The translations under genes and the position numbers were made by a program. Source: Asterias amurensis (taxonomy: Eukaryota > Echinodermata > Asteroidea > Forcipulatida > Asteriidae). Taken from it: a stretch of DNA of 64,000 nucleotides. Location of the stretch: contig NC_092659.1 of NCBI RefSeq assembly GCF_032118995.1, positions 13,882,177 to 13,946,176 on the forward strand. The letters are read 5' to 3'. Shown piece by piece: positions 42,632 through 55,000 of the stretch (position 1 is its first letter; each line of letters begins with the position of its first letter). A model generated the notes under the pieces. That model saw nothing but the letters and a program-made list of their open reading frames with translations, did no database searches and had not been told where the DNA came from.

Positions 42632-43174
42632 AAATCAAAAGTGCAGTGCTTATTTTGTTAGAATTTGTTGGACTGAGAACTGGTGTGCTGTACGGGTACA
42701 GGGGAATAGGCTTCTGCCACATCGGAGTCCAATAGTTTGGTTTTTGTCAAGTTATATAATGGTGTTGGTTTTTGTTTGGGTGGGGGTAGAAGAAAGAGAT
42801 TAATCTTGAAACAAAATTTCAAGAAAATATTTCTTTAAGTACTGACCACACTGAATTGTGAAGGTTAACAATGTAGGAGTTTCTGATTTTAATTGCGAAA
42901 CAGTTCTGCAACTTTCAAGTTATTCGTGTATGGATGTGAGTTTATTTCTCTTGCCAGACTTAGGCCAATAAAAACAACTGATGATGTACTGAACTTAAAG
43001 TGTATTCATTTTTCTTAACCAAGGGTTTGTATTGTTTCATTGAGATTTGATAATTATGAAGATGATGTGATGTTTGTAAGACAACGATAAAATATTTCCA
43101 AAAATCCTCTCTAAGATTATATTTGTTTGATGATCAATTTTGCTGCGCGGAAGAACTGTGGAAAGATATATTTA
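42632..43174. other. Intergenic, no recognised feature
   Basis: Nothing supportable. AT-rich before the minisatellite cluster. Confidence 0.35.
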
Positions 43175-44115
43175 TTGTTTATTTTCAGATTAACTGTGTG
43201 TTATCTGGAAGAAGGCAAAGTGATTCTACCATTCAAAACCACATGGATAATATTGATTGGTCAGATAGTAGGAGGGTTGACTGTGTACTATGTTAATGAA
43301 TTGAACGGATGAAATCTTAATGCAGGCTGGCTTATCATTCAATACCAAAGTGGATGAGATTGAATAGTCAGAGAGACAGTAGGAGGGTTGACTGTGTACT
43401 GTGTGTATTGTTCACCACATGATATCTTATTGCAGGCTGGCAACATTTATATTTATCCAAAACCACAGTGGATGAGATTGAATAGTCAGACAGTAGGAGG
43501 GTTGACTGTGTACTGTGTGTATCGTTCACCACATAATATCATATTGCATACTGGCAACATTTATATATCCAAAACCATAGTGGATGATATTGAATGGGCA
43601 GACAGTAGGAGGGTTGACTTTGAACTGTGCGGATGCATTCACCATATTTTCTCATACTGCAGGCTGGCGTTGTTTTTTCTATCATTCAAAGCCACAGTGG
43701 ATGAGATTGAATGGTCAGACGGTAGGAGGGTTGACTGTGCACTGCATTCACCACATGATATCCTGTTGCAGACTGTCAACAGTCAAAACCACAGTGAATG
43801 ATATTGGATGGTCAAATAGTAGGAGGGTTGACTGTGAAGGATACCGTGTATGTACATTGACTGATTGATATTGTCTTGCAGGCTAATAGTTATTTATCAT
43901 TATAAACCATAGAGGATGGTATTTAATGGTCAGATAGTAGGAAGAATGACTGTGTACTGTGTGTACCCATTGACTGCATATCTTAAACCACAGTGGTGAT
44001 ATTGATTGTGGGGTTGATTGTGCTTTCATCACAATCATGTTGCAGGCTGCCATAGTGTATCCATAACTCAAAACCTTGGTGGTTGATATTAAATGGTCAG
44101 ACGGTAGGAGATTTG
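43175..44115. repeat. Minisatellite, irregular units of about 113 bp
   Basis: AGTAGGAGGGTTGACTGTG recurs at 43268, 43378, 43492, 43604, 43721, 43818 and 43936 (spacings 97-118 bp), each preceded by CCACAGTGGATGAGATTGAA-like sequence. A stray unit lies at 59880-59925. Confidence 0.88.
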
Positions 44116-44174
44116 AGATGATATTTCTTGATACTAGATGATGAGAACGAGTGGTATATTTACAACTTGATAAT

Positions 44175-44560
44175 ACAAAAGGTTCTCTTCCAATAACCAA
44201 TGATGAACCATCCCTTTATGATATGTTTCTTGAATACTAGAGGATTGGAATGAATGTACTCTTCCAATAACCAATGATGTACCATCCCTTTATGATATGT
44301 TTCTTGTAAACTAGAGTATCGGAATGAATTGCTCTTCCAATAACCAATGATGAACCATCCCTTAATGATTTGTTTCTTGTAAACTAGAGGATTGGAATGA
44401 ATGTACTCTTCCAATAACCAATGATGAACCATCCCTTTATGATATGTTTCTTGTAAACTAGATGATTGGAATGAATGTACTCTTCCAATGATGGTCAATC
44501 ATTATATGATATGCATCTAGTTAAACTAGAGGATTGGAATGAAAAGACCCTAAAAACTGA
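44175..44560. repeat. 74-bp minisatellite
   Basis: CCAATAACCAATGATG begins at 44190, 44264, 44337 and 44411, with a degenerate CCAATGATG at 44485: five units of 73-74 bp containing TTTATGATATGTTTCTTG. It directly follows the 113-bp array. Confidence 0.9.
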
Positions 44561-44899
44561 TGATTTGCCATCCTTTAAAGATGTTTTCCAAACTGTTAAT
44601 GACTGGGAAGGGTGTATCCACACGAACTACTCAATCTAGTTTCTTTCAAAATCTTCAGGATCTTAATACGGAATTTGTGTTAAATATTCTTGATCGCATA
44701 CCACATTCAATCCTGCGGTTTGAGAGGAATCCACTTCCACATGCCTTTAATGCGCGTGAATGTAGATGTCATTATATGGTAAAGGTCATATTACATACCG
44801 TTTGCATTGCTGAATCTCCAATCACCTCAATCTTTACATCGTTTAGCCTTTGATAAGACGCAACAGATGATGATGATGGGGATGACTGGTTCAGACATC
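44561..44899. other. Intergenic, no recognised feature
   Basis: A 97-residue frame here has no motif that I recognise. Not called. Confidence 0.35.
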
Positions 44900-45279
44900 T
44901 TAAAGGCACTGTACACAATTGGTGGTTACTCCCACAAAAATGTCAGCATAAAAACTTACTTGGCAATGAGCAATGGGAAGCTAATGATAATACAAAACAT
45001 CCTCTGCTGAATTTACGTAGCTTTTGAGAAAAAAAAGTCTTACTAAAATATTTGAATTGAATTCGAGACCTAAGCTGAGGTTTCGGAATTCAAGTCATCT
45101 GAAAGCACACAACTTGTGCGACAAGGGTATTTCTTCTTAAATTATTATCTCGCAACTTCGACGACCAATTGAGTTCAAATTTTCATAGGTTTGTTATTTT
45201 ATGCATAGGGCCTATGTTGAGATACACCAAGTGGGAACACTGGTCTTCGACAATAATCAATAGTTTCCAGAGTGCCTAA
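44900..45279 (+). mobile_element. TTAA MITE family A, copy 15 (diverged)
   Basis: TTAAAGGCACTGTACACAATTGG to CAATAGTTTCCAGAGTGCC. It lacks part of the ATAAAACATTGTGAGAAAC block. Confidence 0.83.
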
Positions 45280-45360
45280 AAAATGGACACAATGCATCAA
45301 TGGGTTTACTGGACAATTTGGGTTTTGAGGCATTGCTGAACGTAGGCCTTCTACTTTTTC

Positions 45361-46140
45361 AATAATTATTCGACCCAAATTTGATAAAAAAGCTGGACTT
45401 ACCCGTTGTGATTTTTTAATATTCGGCCCAAATTTGATAAAAATGCTGGACTTACCCGTTGTGATTTATTAATAGTTGGCAAAAATTTGTTAAAAATGCT
45501 GTACTTACCATCTTGTCATTTGTTTTAATATTTGGCAAACAACTTATTAAAAAGCTGGACTTGTGATTCTTCAATAATTGGCTCAAATTTATAATTATGC
45601 ACCTCTTGTGTTTTGATCAGAATTCTACAAATTAAGACTAAACTGCAAGGCTAACCCCTTGTGTTTTTATCAAATTCTAGCCAAATTTAGACAAAACGGC
45701 AAGGCTTACCTCTTGTGGTTTTATCAGATTTTAGCTAAATTAAGACTAAACTACAAGGCTTACCCCTTGTGATTTTATCACATTAGCTATAAAACTTCGA
45801 GGCAGCATCTTGTATTTTTGATCAGATTTTATACAAATTAACACTAAACAGCAAGGCTTACCCCTTGTGTTTGAATCATATTTTAGCCAAATTAAGACTA
45901 AACTGCAAGGCTTGCTTGTCCTCTGTGTTTTTATAAAATTTTAGCCAAATTTAAAATAAACTGCAAGGCTTACATACCCCCTTATGTTTTTATCAGATTT
46001 TTTGGTCCAAATTTGATAAAAATGCTGGACTTACCCCTTTTGATTGTTAACATTTTGGCCAAAAGTGGACAAAATTGTTGGACTAGCCCATAGAGCTATT
46101 TATAGCTCTATGATAATGCTGGACTTGCCCCTTGTGATTC
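45361..46140. repeat. 54-bp minisatellite, about 14 units
   Basis: GCTGGACTTACCCGTTGTGA / GCAAGGCTTACCCCTTGTG alternates every 53-58 bp (45391, 45445, 45498, 45554, 45645, 45699, 45753, 45851, 45905 and on), with TTTTATCAGATTTTAGCC linkers. Two sub-variants occupy the ends and the middle. Confidence 0.85.
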
Positions 46141-46344
46141 TGTCAGTAATTTATGCGTTAAAATCACGGGCGTCAATATTAGGGGGAGTGGGGGCAGGGG
46201 ACAAAAGTTGGCAACACAGACGACTCAAACAAAAACCTTATGTTTTGTTTTTATTATAACTTTCAAACGGCCATTACCTCCTTGTTTACATACCCCACTT
46301 ACTATTTGCCTCTCTAAGCTAATCAACCTGTAAATATGATTGGT

Positions 46345-46495
46345 GACTTTGGGATCGCTAGGTGGCAGCAGACTCGTTTTAAACCCATCTTCCTTTCAAG
46401 TGGGTTCATGCTCAGAATAATTATGCAAAACAAAATGGACAAAGAAAAACAAACTTCCTAAGAAGTCTGCTGCCACCTCGTGTCTGTATGCCACC
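46345..46495. mobile_element. GGCAGCAGACTT inverted-repeat MITE, copy 2
   Basis: GACTTTGGGATCGCTAGGTG at left (TAGGTGGCAG at 46359-46368) and AAGTCTGCTGCCACCTCGTG at right. Confidence 0.78.
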
Positions 46496-48187
46496 ATCGT
46501 CATAATCAATTGAAACCGCTATCATTCTTTACCATGTTACTTGCTTTTAATTAAAGAAGGGGGAGGTTAGTGTACCATAGTTAATAGGGAAAAATCAATA
46601 CTTACATTATACAAAAATATAACTAGTTTATCTGACTTTGTATTGTACATTCTTCGAAAATCCTGATTAACATGAACATTTGTACACTTAAACTAAAAAA
46701 TAATGGAAAATAACACCACCATTGCTACGATTAGTAATATTGTATTTACAATTTGTACTTGTTAAATCACCTCTGTACAAAGATAATCCACTTTGCTCGC
46801 TCATTGAGTATGCCCACTACAATTGTATAAAAACAATATTTTATGAAAGCCAAGTCCGAATTAGCGGCTGTGGCTACGACTGTTGCTAATGGCGTTGCTA
46901 AGGACTTCGTATACTTCACTAATGCATGATGACGCAACGACCAAGCTGAAGACGTAGCCGTAGCAGCCAGTTCGTACACGGGATGATACGGCAATTTAAT
47001 GATTGCTCTATAAGGAGCATGCTGTTACAACCCCCCCCCCCCCAATTGTGTCTTCAATGTGAGGTGTTTTTTTGTTTTTTTGTTTTTTTTTTTGGGGGGG
47101 GGGGTTTCTGTACAAGAATAAAAAAGTCTTCTAAAGTAGGTACCCCATGCCCCTATATCGGGACGGCATAATATAAAAGAAAAAACAGCCCGACTGTTTT
47201 AAAATCTAGCCTCGCTTTAGTTTTGAGGCCATATTCGTACCTACACCTCGTAATAATTAGGCTTACTTCCCATTTCCCCATTTCAAAGAGCTGCTTAATT
47301 ACAAAGTAGCTTTTAAGCACAACGAAATAAGCTCAAAAAGTTTTCATACGACAAAACAACATTGCATGCCGTTTAAAAGTACCGTTATCACACCAATTCA
47401 GTTGGAATAATCCAGAGCCTAAGCCAGAGCCTAATAATAAGAGTCTAAGCTGTAGCCTAAGCCGAAGCCTACGGACCTGAGCAGTGGTTTCGAATTGAAC
47501 CTATACTGGCATAGTCAAAAACAACTGATGGCTGCTTACATAGAAGTAATATCATCTTTAACCAATTTAAAATAATAATCCTGAAACACCTAATTGCTTA
47601 TTCTCAAGTGACAATTAAAGCAGAGGCCGGGCGGTGAGTGTGATTTCTAGGCATCGACCAGGGGATAATTTAAAAGAGCTGCTTAAACACAAAAGGTGCT
47701 GAAGCATCATGAACATAGCCTGCTTATTTCACACTTGTAATTACTGGCCAAAATTCCATGCCATTTACATTGCAAAGTGGTAACTTAGCCATTAATCTTA
47801 TTTTACTAAGCAATGATTTGTTTTAGCTAAAGCGAACTTTGTGCTGAAAAGCAGCTCTGTGAAATTAGGCTCAGCATGTAGAAGTCAGCGAAAGATCGCT
47901 GCTGGTCACAATTATTGTGTCGCAGTTTATAAGTGTTCCCGCACGCTGCCATGACGGAAATGGGGTCGAATTCGTTATCGACTGGTGTGCATGTTCGGCT
48001 GGTGTTCGGCTGGTGTTCGGCCGGCATTCGTCCGATGTCCTGCCTATGTGTGATCAAAATGTGTGTGAACTTGTAACCTTCCACTGGCCCGGCGCCCGCC
48101 CGATGTGTGCGATGTCCAGCCGGACATCGGTCAGACATTGACCGATTTATTGGTGAGCAGTTTGCGATGCAAAACTCCGCACCAGAT
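46496..48187. other. Intergenic: MITE pieces and homopolymers
   Basis: 46855-46985 is a GGCCGTGTCC-family MITE piece (GTCCGAATTAGCGGCTGTGG; right end CAGTTCGTACACGGGA). A C-run at 47032-47043 and a G-run at 47094-47105 follow. Fragments of the CTAAGCA fold-back family occur near 47285-47400 and 47660-47870. A GTTCGGCTG triplication lies at 47993-48021. No gene. Confidence 0.5.
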
Positions 48188-48581
48188 TTAAAAGGAACAC
48201 GTTGCCCTGAATCGGTCGAGTTGGTCTTTGAAAAGCGTTTGTAACCGTTTGTTATAAAATGCATAAATGGTTAGAAAGATGATTTAAAAGTAAAAAACAA
48301 TAATCCACACAAATTTGCCTCGAAATTGCGTGGTTGTCCTTTTACTTTGCAAACTACCACAGTCGGCCAATTATGGAGTAAAAAATTTGACTCCCATAAA
48401 TGGCCGACCGTGTAAGTTGACGAGGTAAAAGGAAAACCACGCAATTTTGAGTGACACTTATTTGGATCTTTGTATTCTACTTTTAAAATACCTTTCTAAT
48501 CATATGAATTTTTTATAACAAACGGTTGTAAATGCTTTTCAAAGACCAACTCGACCGATCCAAGGCAATGTGTTCCTTTAA
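48188..48581. mobile_element. TTAA MITE family B, copy 6
   Basis: Full length, AGGAACACGTTGCCCTG to inverted CCAAGGCAATGTGTTCCT, TTAA on both sides. Centre GGAGTAAAAAATTTGACTCC. Confidence 0.9.
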
Positions 48582-48843
48582 GTCCGAATTATAAAAGTAA
48601 CTTGATGCCCGCCCAATTTCCAAAAATGACCGGCATCTGCGAGGAGTCCCGTTGGACCCGGCCGAAAATGCCTAGAAAATCTGTCGCAGACTACTCCCAA
48701 GCGGCCACATCGCAAGCCAATGTGTGACGTGGGTGTTAATAACATCACAGTCATAATAAGCAGCCGAAGGTGAACCCATAGTTACATTGACAACAACATT
48801 CCCATTTGAGGTAAAAACACAATTTGTAACTAGAAGCTTTTTT

Positions 48844-49089
48844 TTACAAACAATCATCTCTGTCCTCTAAAGCAACATTGAAGATCCCGTTGCTTGGTTT
48901 CACGTCCTCGGCCACGCCCCCACTCATGTTGTTTCTCTTGATTTGTCGAGTCTTTCCCAGCATCTCGGCATCTTCCATTGTCTCCGGAAGGGGTTTATTT
49001 CGCGTCTCCGGAAGCAGCACAACCAAGACGCCCGCAATGAGGCTCAACCCTCCGAATATATTAAGCGGCAGGTAGGAAGAATATTCTTC
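48844..49089 (-). CDS. SLC22 gene B terminal exon
   Basis: Acceptor (minus strand) TGTGCATCCAG. Encodes EEYSSYLPLNIFGGLSLIAG, VVLLPETRNKPLPETMEDAE and a variable tail ending DDCL before TAA. Confidence 0.92.
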   Translation of the reverse strand, partial: EEYSSYLPLNIFGGLSLIAGVLVVLLPETRNKPLPETMEDAEMLGKTRQIKRNNMSGGVAEDVKPSNGIFNVALEDRDDCL

Positions 49090-52000
49090 CTGGATGCACA
49101 AACACAGGTTTGAGGAGAAATGGTTAATGGAGACAGTAGAGGGCGCCCTGCTCTTTAGATCATCAGCGCTCGTTTAGAGCAAGGAACAAAGTCCGTGTCC
49201 AAATTGGTGGCTATGATGATGCGGCGATCCGGCCGTAGCCGTAGCCGTAGCCGCTAATTCGGATCCGGCCTAAGGGTGCGTTCGATTAGCTTCCCTGAGC
49301 AAGTTCGAGTGCGCACATTTAGTCCACCAGTGGTCGGGCTGACCTGGATGAGCCCCTGGAATGACGTCAAAGCTATTCGAACCGGGGGCAGACCGGAGTG
49401 GACCCAGGGAAGCTAATCGAACGCACACTATGTTCGCTCGGTCCCCAGCGCCTTGCCTTTTTAACCAAAGGCGCAGGGATGGGCAAACGCATCAGCACGG
49501 TCGTTGGTATATCCCGAAAATGCTCAGTCCCATCATGCATCACACTCACACTACTTTGCACTGCACGATTGAAGTACTTCCTGAACAAGAATCTGTGGAA
49601 GCTGATAAACCCATCCCAGTGGTCCTGGATGGACCTTGCCGCTGGGGCCGAGCGAAGGAACTATGATCTAACTTAACAATAAAATAAAGATTGATTGTAC
49701 CTCCTGCACAGTAGAGGGCGCCCTGTTTTGTATATCATTAACGCCCGGTGCACAGTTAAACGTAACAAATCAATTAACAGTTAACATAAAGGTGAAAGTT
49801 TGGTATTTTTGTTTAATTTGTTTGAAGCGGTTGATTAGTGACGGGGAACACATATATTTATAATAGGACATCTTGTTTTCCACCTGTTCAGTTTCATGTA
49901 GACTTGATTCAAGTCCCTTGATCGTGTGAGGTCCGAAACACAACGCGCCAGCAGTCAAGTACCAATAGTCACACATAAGACAAGTGCGCCCTCATCGTCA
50001 AAATGTAGTTATGGCAGCAAGCAGAACAGGTTGGGGCCCGGAAAACAATTATTTTCTGTGACGCTGGCACGGGATTGGGACTTGAGTCAAGTCTAAGTTT
50101 CATGTAACATGTGGGTCCAGCAACTGCCCAAGCACAAATAAGTCTCTTAACACAAAATCACAGCAGATCGAAGTAAGATTACCAGCCAAAATATGATATC
50201 ACATGTACAATCTGTTACTGGTATCCTGCTCCATTCTTGATAAGCAGACAACAAATTGTAAGCAGTTTTTTTGCTTAAAGCAGTTCTATTTAATACCTTT
50301 ATTATCAGAATTTTGTGTTACTTTTGGGATGCTAGGTGGCAGCAGAATTACCATGTAAATCCATTATTCTTGGTGGTATAGTGTGCGCACGTTCAGAACT
50401 TCATAAAGCAATGGAAGTTTACCTGGTAACTAAGTCTGCTGCCACCTAGTGTTCCAAAGTCTCCCATTTTGTTGTTGTCTATAATTGAACCTTTTGGTAT
50501 CATATAGCTTTAACATCTGACGTCACTCTTGAAGGCTCGTGAATTACGCCAGAGAGTAGCTTGCAGTCTAGGTCGTCAATCCCCGCCCATAATCACCTGT
50601 CACCTACATTCATTTCACACACAGTCGAATCTTACATACCAAGTAATACATGCCTTACACATGTTAACAATGTATGCAGACGCCATAAAATAAGCTTTCC
50701 ATATCTGTGTTTTGATTGGTCCGAGGCGATGTTTGTCAAGCGCACCCACATCACTTCGGACCAATCAAAACACAGATAATAATGTAAACCAACGTTGCTG
50801 CCAGTTTATCCTATGACATCATTGCAGCCAATAAAATCACTGGTTCTGAAGAGCAAGTACTTGTCTTTGGATAAGACACGAGGACAGTCTAGCTATACTA
50901 TTGGCATAGAGTTATATATAAGAACTAGAGGGCGCACTGGCATGTGCGCAGGCGGCCATTTTCTAAGTTGACAAAACAGCTATGGCCGTGTCCGAATTGG
51001 CGACTTTGGCTACAGCTAGCTACGGCTAGATCAGCGCGTCTGTCAGTGTTAAAGAATAGGCAGACGCGCGCGCCCTAGCCGTAGGTGTAGCCGAAGTCGC
51101 TAATTCGGACACGGCCTATCACACAGTGTGTGTTTGTGCGGCCATTTTGTAAGTTGAACAAACAGCATCGCGTGAGCGTTCAATAAAAAAAACCTCAAAC
51201 GTGTATTTCATATTCAACGCGCGTGCAGAATGACGCGCTTATCATCTTGCGGTCCCGTGACGTTTGTGCACGAAGCATCACTCGTGCGCCCTCTAGTTCT
51301 TATGTATAACTATATGAATATTGGAGACTTGTGTTTATACTTACGAGATAGATAATGAAAGGTGCAAGAATGCTTCCTACACGACCGCAGATTGACGCAA
51401 TACCAAAGCCGATATTCCTGAATGCCGATTGGAAACAAAAATCAATGTGACTAACAGAACGATACCTTTGGCCTTGGTTAAGCTAGGCTTAGAGCTTCTC
51501 GTCCAATGACTGACACAATACAGTTGAAGAAACTTCACAGCCTTACAAAATAATAGCAATTAATCAAAGTATAGTATTTTGCTCAGAAAGAGAACTCTGA
51601 TAATGTGTCTGGTTTGAGGCAAATCATGTGCGCCCGCTATTGTTAGCTAAATGGCAACCAGGTACTTAAAAAAATGAATGAGTCTGGTTTTAGGCAAATC
51701 ATGTGCGCCCGCTATTAATAAATGTGTCTGGTTTGAGACATTGTGCGCCCGCTATTGTTAGCTAAATGGCAAATTACAGCTTTCCCATCATGTTGATGTG
51801 CAGGATATTCGCCCAGGGCGTACCCAGCAGGCTAGTCAACCTGTCTGACGTCACACACAATAAGGCTTGTGAATAAAACGCCTGACTGGATGTTGCCAGA
51901 TGTACCTTTGACATTTCACAGCAGTTTCACACATACAATATGTGCAACCCCACATTATACAAATGTTCAGACAGCGTACTAAGTTAGACCCGAGCCGGTT

Positions 52001-55000
52001 TAACTTTTACGAGCAGCAGGGGGATGATCGTAAAAATAAAACCCCTTTGCGTTCAGACAGCACTGAGTTAAACCCGATCCGGTTTATCTTTGGTTTTAAG
52101 AGGTCAAAGAAAACGCGACCCCGTTACTCTCACATCCTGTTTATTCTCCTGTTCATTGGTCACCGTGTGTTTACGTAATGATTACGGAGGTCAATGGGTC
52201 GCCTGTTGTGAGTTAAACCGGATGTGGTCTTTTTTATTCTGTCCACACACAGTAGTAAAAGATAAACCCGAAGCGGTCTAAAGATAAACCCCCTCCCTGG
52301 ACGGTTTATCTTTTGTGGGTTGAACTCAATTCGGACTAACTTTAGATCCGTTCATACACACTGAGTTGAACTCGATCGAGTTGAACCATGAGTTAAACCA
52401 ACTTTAGTACCGCGTCTGAACGCAGTCTATAGTGAATAAAACACCACTACTGCATGGTACACATCATAACATACAAACGCACGCTGCATGCAGACGATCA
52501 AAAAGGCAACTTTACGCTATATCACATGATCACCTCGGACCAATCATAACAGTCATGAAAAACTAACGTCACAAAACGTTTATCCAATGAAATCATTGAG
52601 CCTGCGAGACCACCAGTATCTGTCTTAATATCATGGCGCATAAAGACAAGGAACCAGTCTGGCCAAACGAACTTGGCCTTCTCCGGGTTAAAGACACTAG
52701 ACACTATTTGGTATTTGTCACTTGGGGTTTCTCAACATATGCATAAAATAACAAACCTGTGAAAATTTGAGCTCAATTGGTCGTAAAAGTTGCGAGATAA
52801 ATGCAAAAAAGAAACACCCATGTCACACGAAGTTGTGTGGTTTCAGATGTTTGATTTCGAGACCTCAAATTCTAAATCTGAGGTCTCGAAATCAAATTCG
52901 TGGAAAATTACTTCTTTCTCGAAAACTACGTTACTTCAGTTTTATACTACCAGCCTCTCCCCCGTTACTCGTTACCAAGTAAGTTTGTTATGCTATAGTA
53001 ATTATTTTGAGTGATTACCAACAGTGTCCAGTGCCTTAAAGTCACCTGGATATAGAATTTGTTTTCTTTCAAACATAAGAGTATATGCTTACGAACAATA
53101 AAACAATTCTTTTAGTAATTGTTTGTCACGATTTATATGTTTAAAAAATATATACAGTTGTTTGGGGGGCTGACTCCGCCTACCCCTTTTGTGACGTCAA
53201 TCGAGGCAGACTTTGCCTGCAATGCGTATAGTAAACACACGTGCAAAGTACATGTACGTCCAAGTCGTGAGTCGGTACATTTCAAAAAGTGTTTTTCTGC
53301 ATTCAGCAGCAATACACCTGGTCGGCATTGCCGGAAAAAAAACAATTTTTTTTTTTTTGAAACGTACAAACTCACGACTTGGTCCGTACATGTACTTTGC
53401 AGTTGTGTTTACTCTACGCATTACAGGCAAAGTCTGCCTCGATTGTGGTCACGAACAGCGCCCTCTCGGGTCGGGGTCTACTCTTAAATTTGTAAATAAC
53501 ATAAGAACTGATTTTTTAAAACCTTAGTTAACTGTTTACTCACATTCCACTCATCAAAACACATATAAGTGACAAAAGCTTTATTTTGAAAAAATACCAC
53601 TTCCAGGTGACTTTAAAAAAAAATCCCTCCTCCGTGGTTATGATAACTATACAGACCCTGTTTATGATTTGAGGCATTGCATGGTGAGGTATCAATGGTT
53701 TTATGTAACACCATGTGTATATACTTGCCAGGTAGAATTAGTTCTTTAGAGAACTGTCTTGCTACTGCGGAGTAGATTTATCGGGTTTTCCGGGAGACTT
53801 TCCAGTTCTGAAAAGAACTGTCCTGCTTAATAACTACAACCTGGGCGGAAGGTATAAAAACTCGGCTGGGACTAACTACTTCTTTAGCTTATAAAGGATA
53901 GCTGCACTACCGCGGAGTGAGTTCGTATTTATTAATTTTTTTTGTTTACCTGACAGGGCCTAAAGCATGCAGGAGCATGAGGCCAAAACGTGGTTTCGAA
54001 AAGGGTCCATGCGTGCATGACTAGTTAATGACCAAAATGGCGCTGGGTGTGGAGTAACACTTGACTCACCCGGGGACGAGGTTAAAAATACAAACCTCTT
54101 ACCTGACGGGGGTAGGGAAGATCTCTGTTCCATATAAGAAAGCAACTGAAAAGCTACACGTGATGCAGAACTTGCCAAACATGGCAGGTATAATTAATGG
54201 GATGGCAAAACCAGAACCATCACCTGCGGAAACAATTGAACAAATTATCACTTGCAATGCGGGTACATTTTAAACTTTTGAAATGAACTCAAATAACTTA
54301 TTTGGTGAAAAGTGTTCCATTATAGGGATCCGCACTCACAGCCTGAGCTGAACACCATGGCCCAATTCATAGAGCTGCTAAGCATGAAAATGTGCTTAGC
54401 ACGAAATTTCTTCCCCGATAAAAACAGGACTACCAACCAAATTTACATTTGTTGCATACTCTGGTATTCAGCCGTTGTTTGCTTAACCTGAAAATTACGT
54501 TAAGATTTGGTTGGTAATCCTGTTTTATCAAGGCAAAAATTTCATGCTAAGCAAATTGTGGTGTTTAGCAGCTCTATGAAATTTGACCCTGGGCCTGTGA
54601 CCGCTTATCGCTGAGATCAAACAATGGGAACGTGCGCCAGCACATTAGCACATGATAAGTTAGACTTGATTCAAGTCCCGTTCTCGTGCGAGAGGTCCCT
54701 GTATCCGCCGTCAATATGTGGCTATTGTGGTCCCAAGAATGCGCAGCAAAGGTTGGGTTTGTTTTCTGATGTTAGAGGATTGGGATTGGGACTTGAGTCA
54801 AGTCTAAAGGTAGGCCTTAGTGCTGATGACCGGTTCACACTTCAAGCAAAATTAAATGCGAAGCGAATTCTGGTGACGCAGTAATCGATACACGCACCGT
54901 TTCTTCAAATCGTGACGCAAGAATATTTGCATCGCATTCGCCTTCGCAGGAAGTATTACTGAGCCTAGCCTGAACATCTGATCTGACGTCACACTTCGAG

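Noticed and set aside
43388-43801. 137-residue frame in the 43 kb region
   Set aside because: Lies wholly within the 113-bp minisatellite. Unit lengths are not multiples of three.
44160-44498. 112-residue frame with repeated HKGMVHHWLLEEYIHSN-like words
   Set aside because: Translation of the 74-bp minisatellite. The repeat is not a multiple of three, so frames slip between units.
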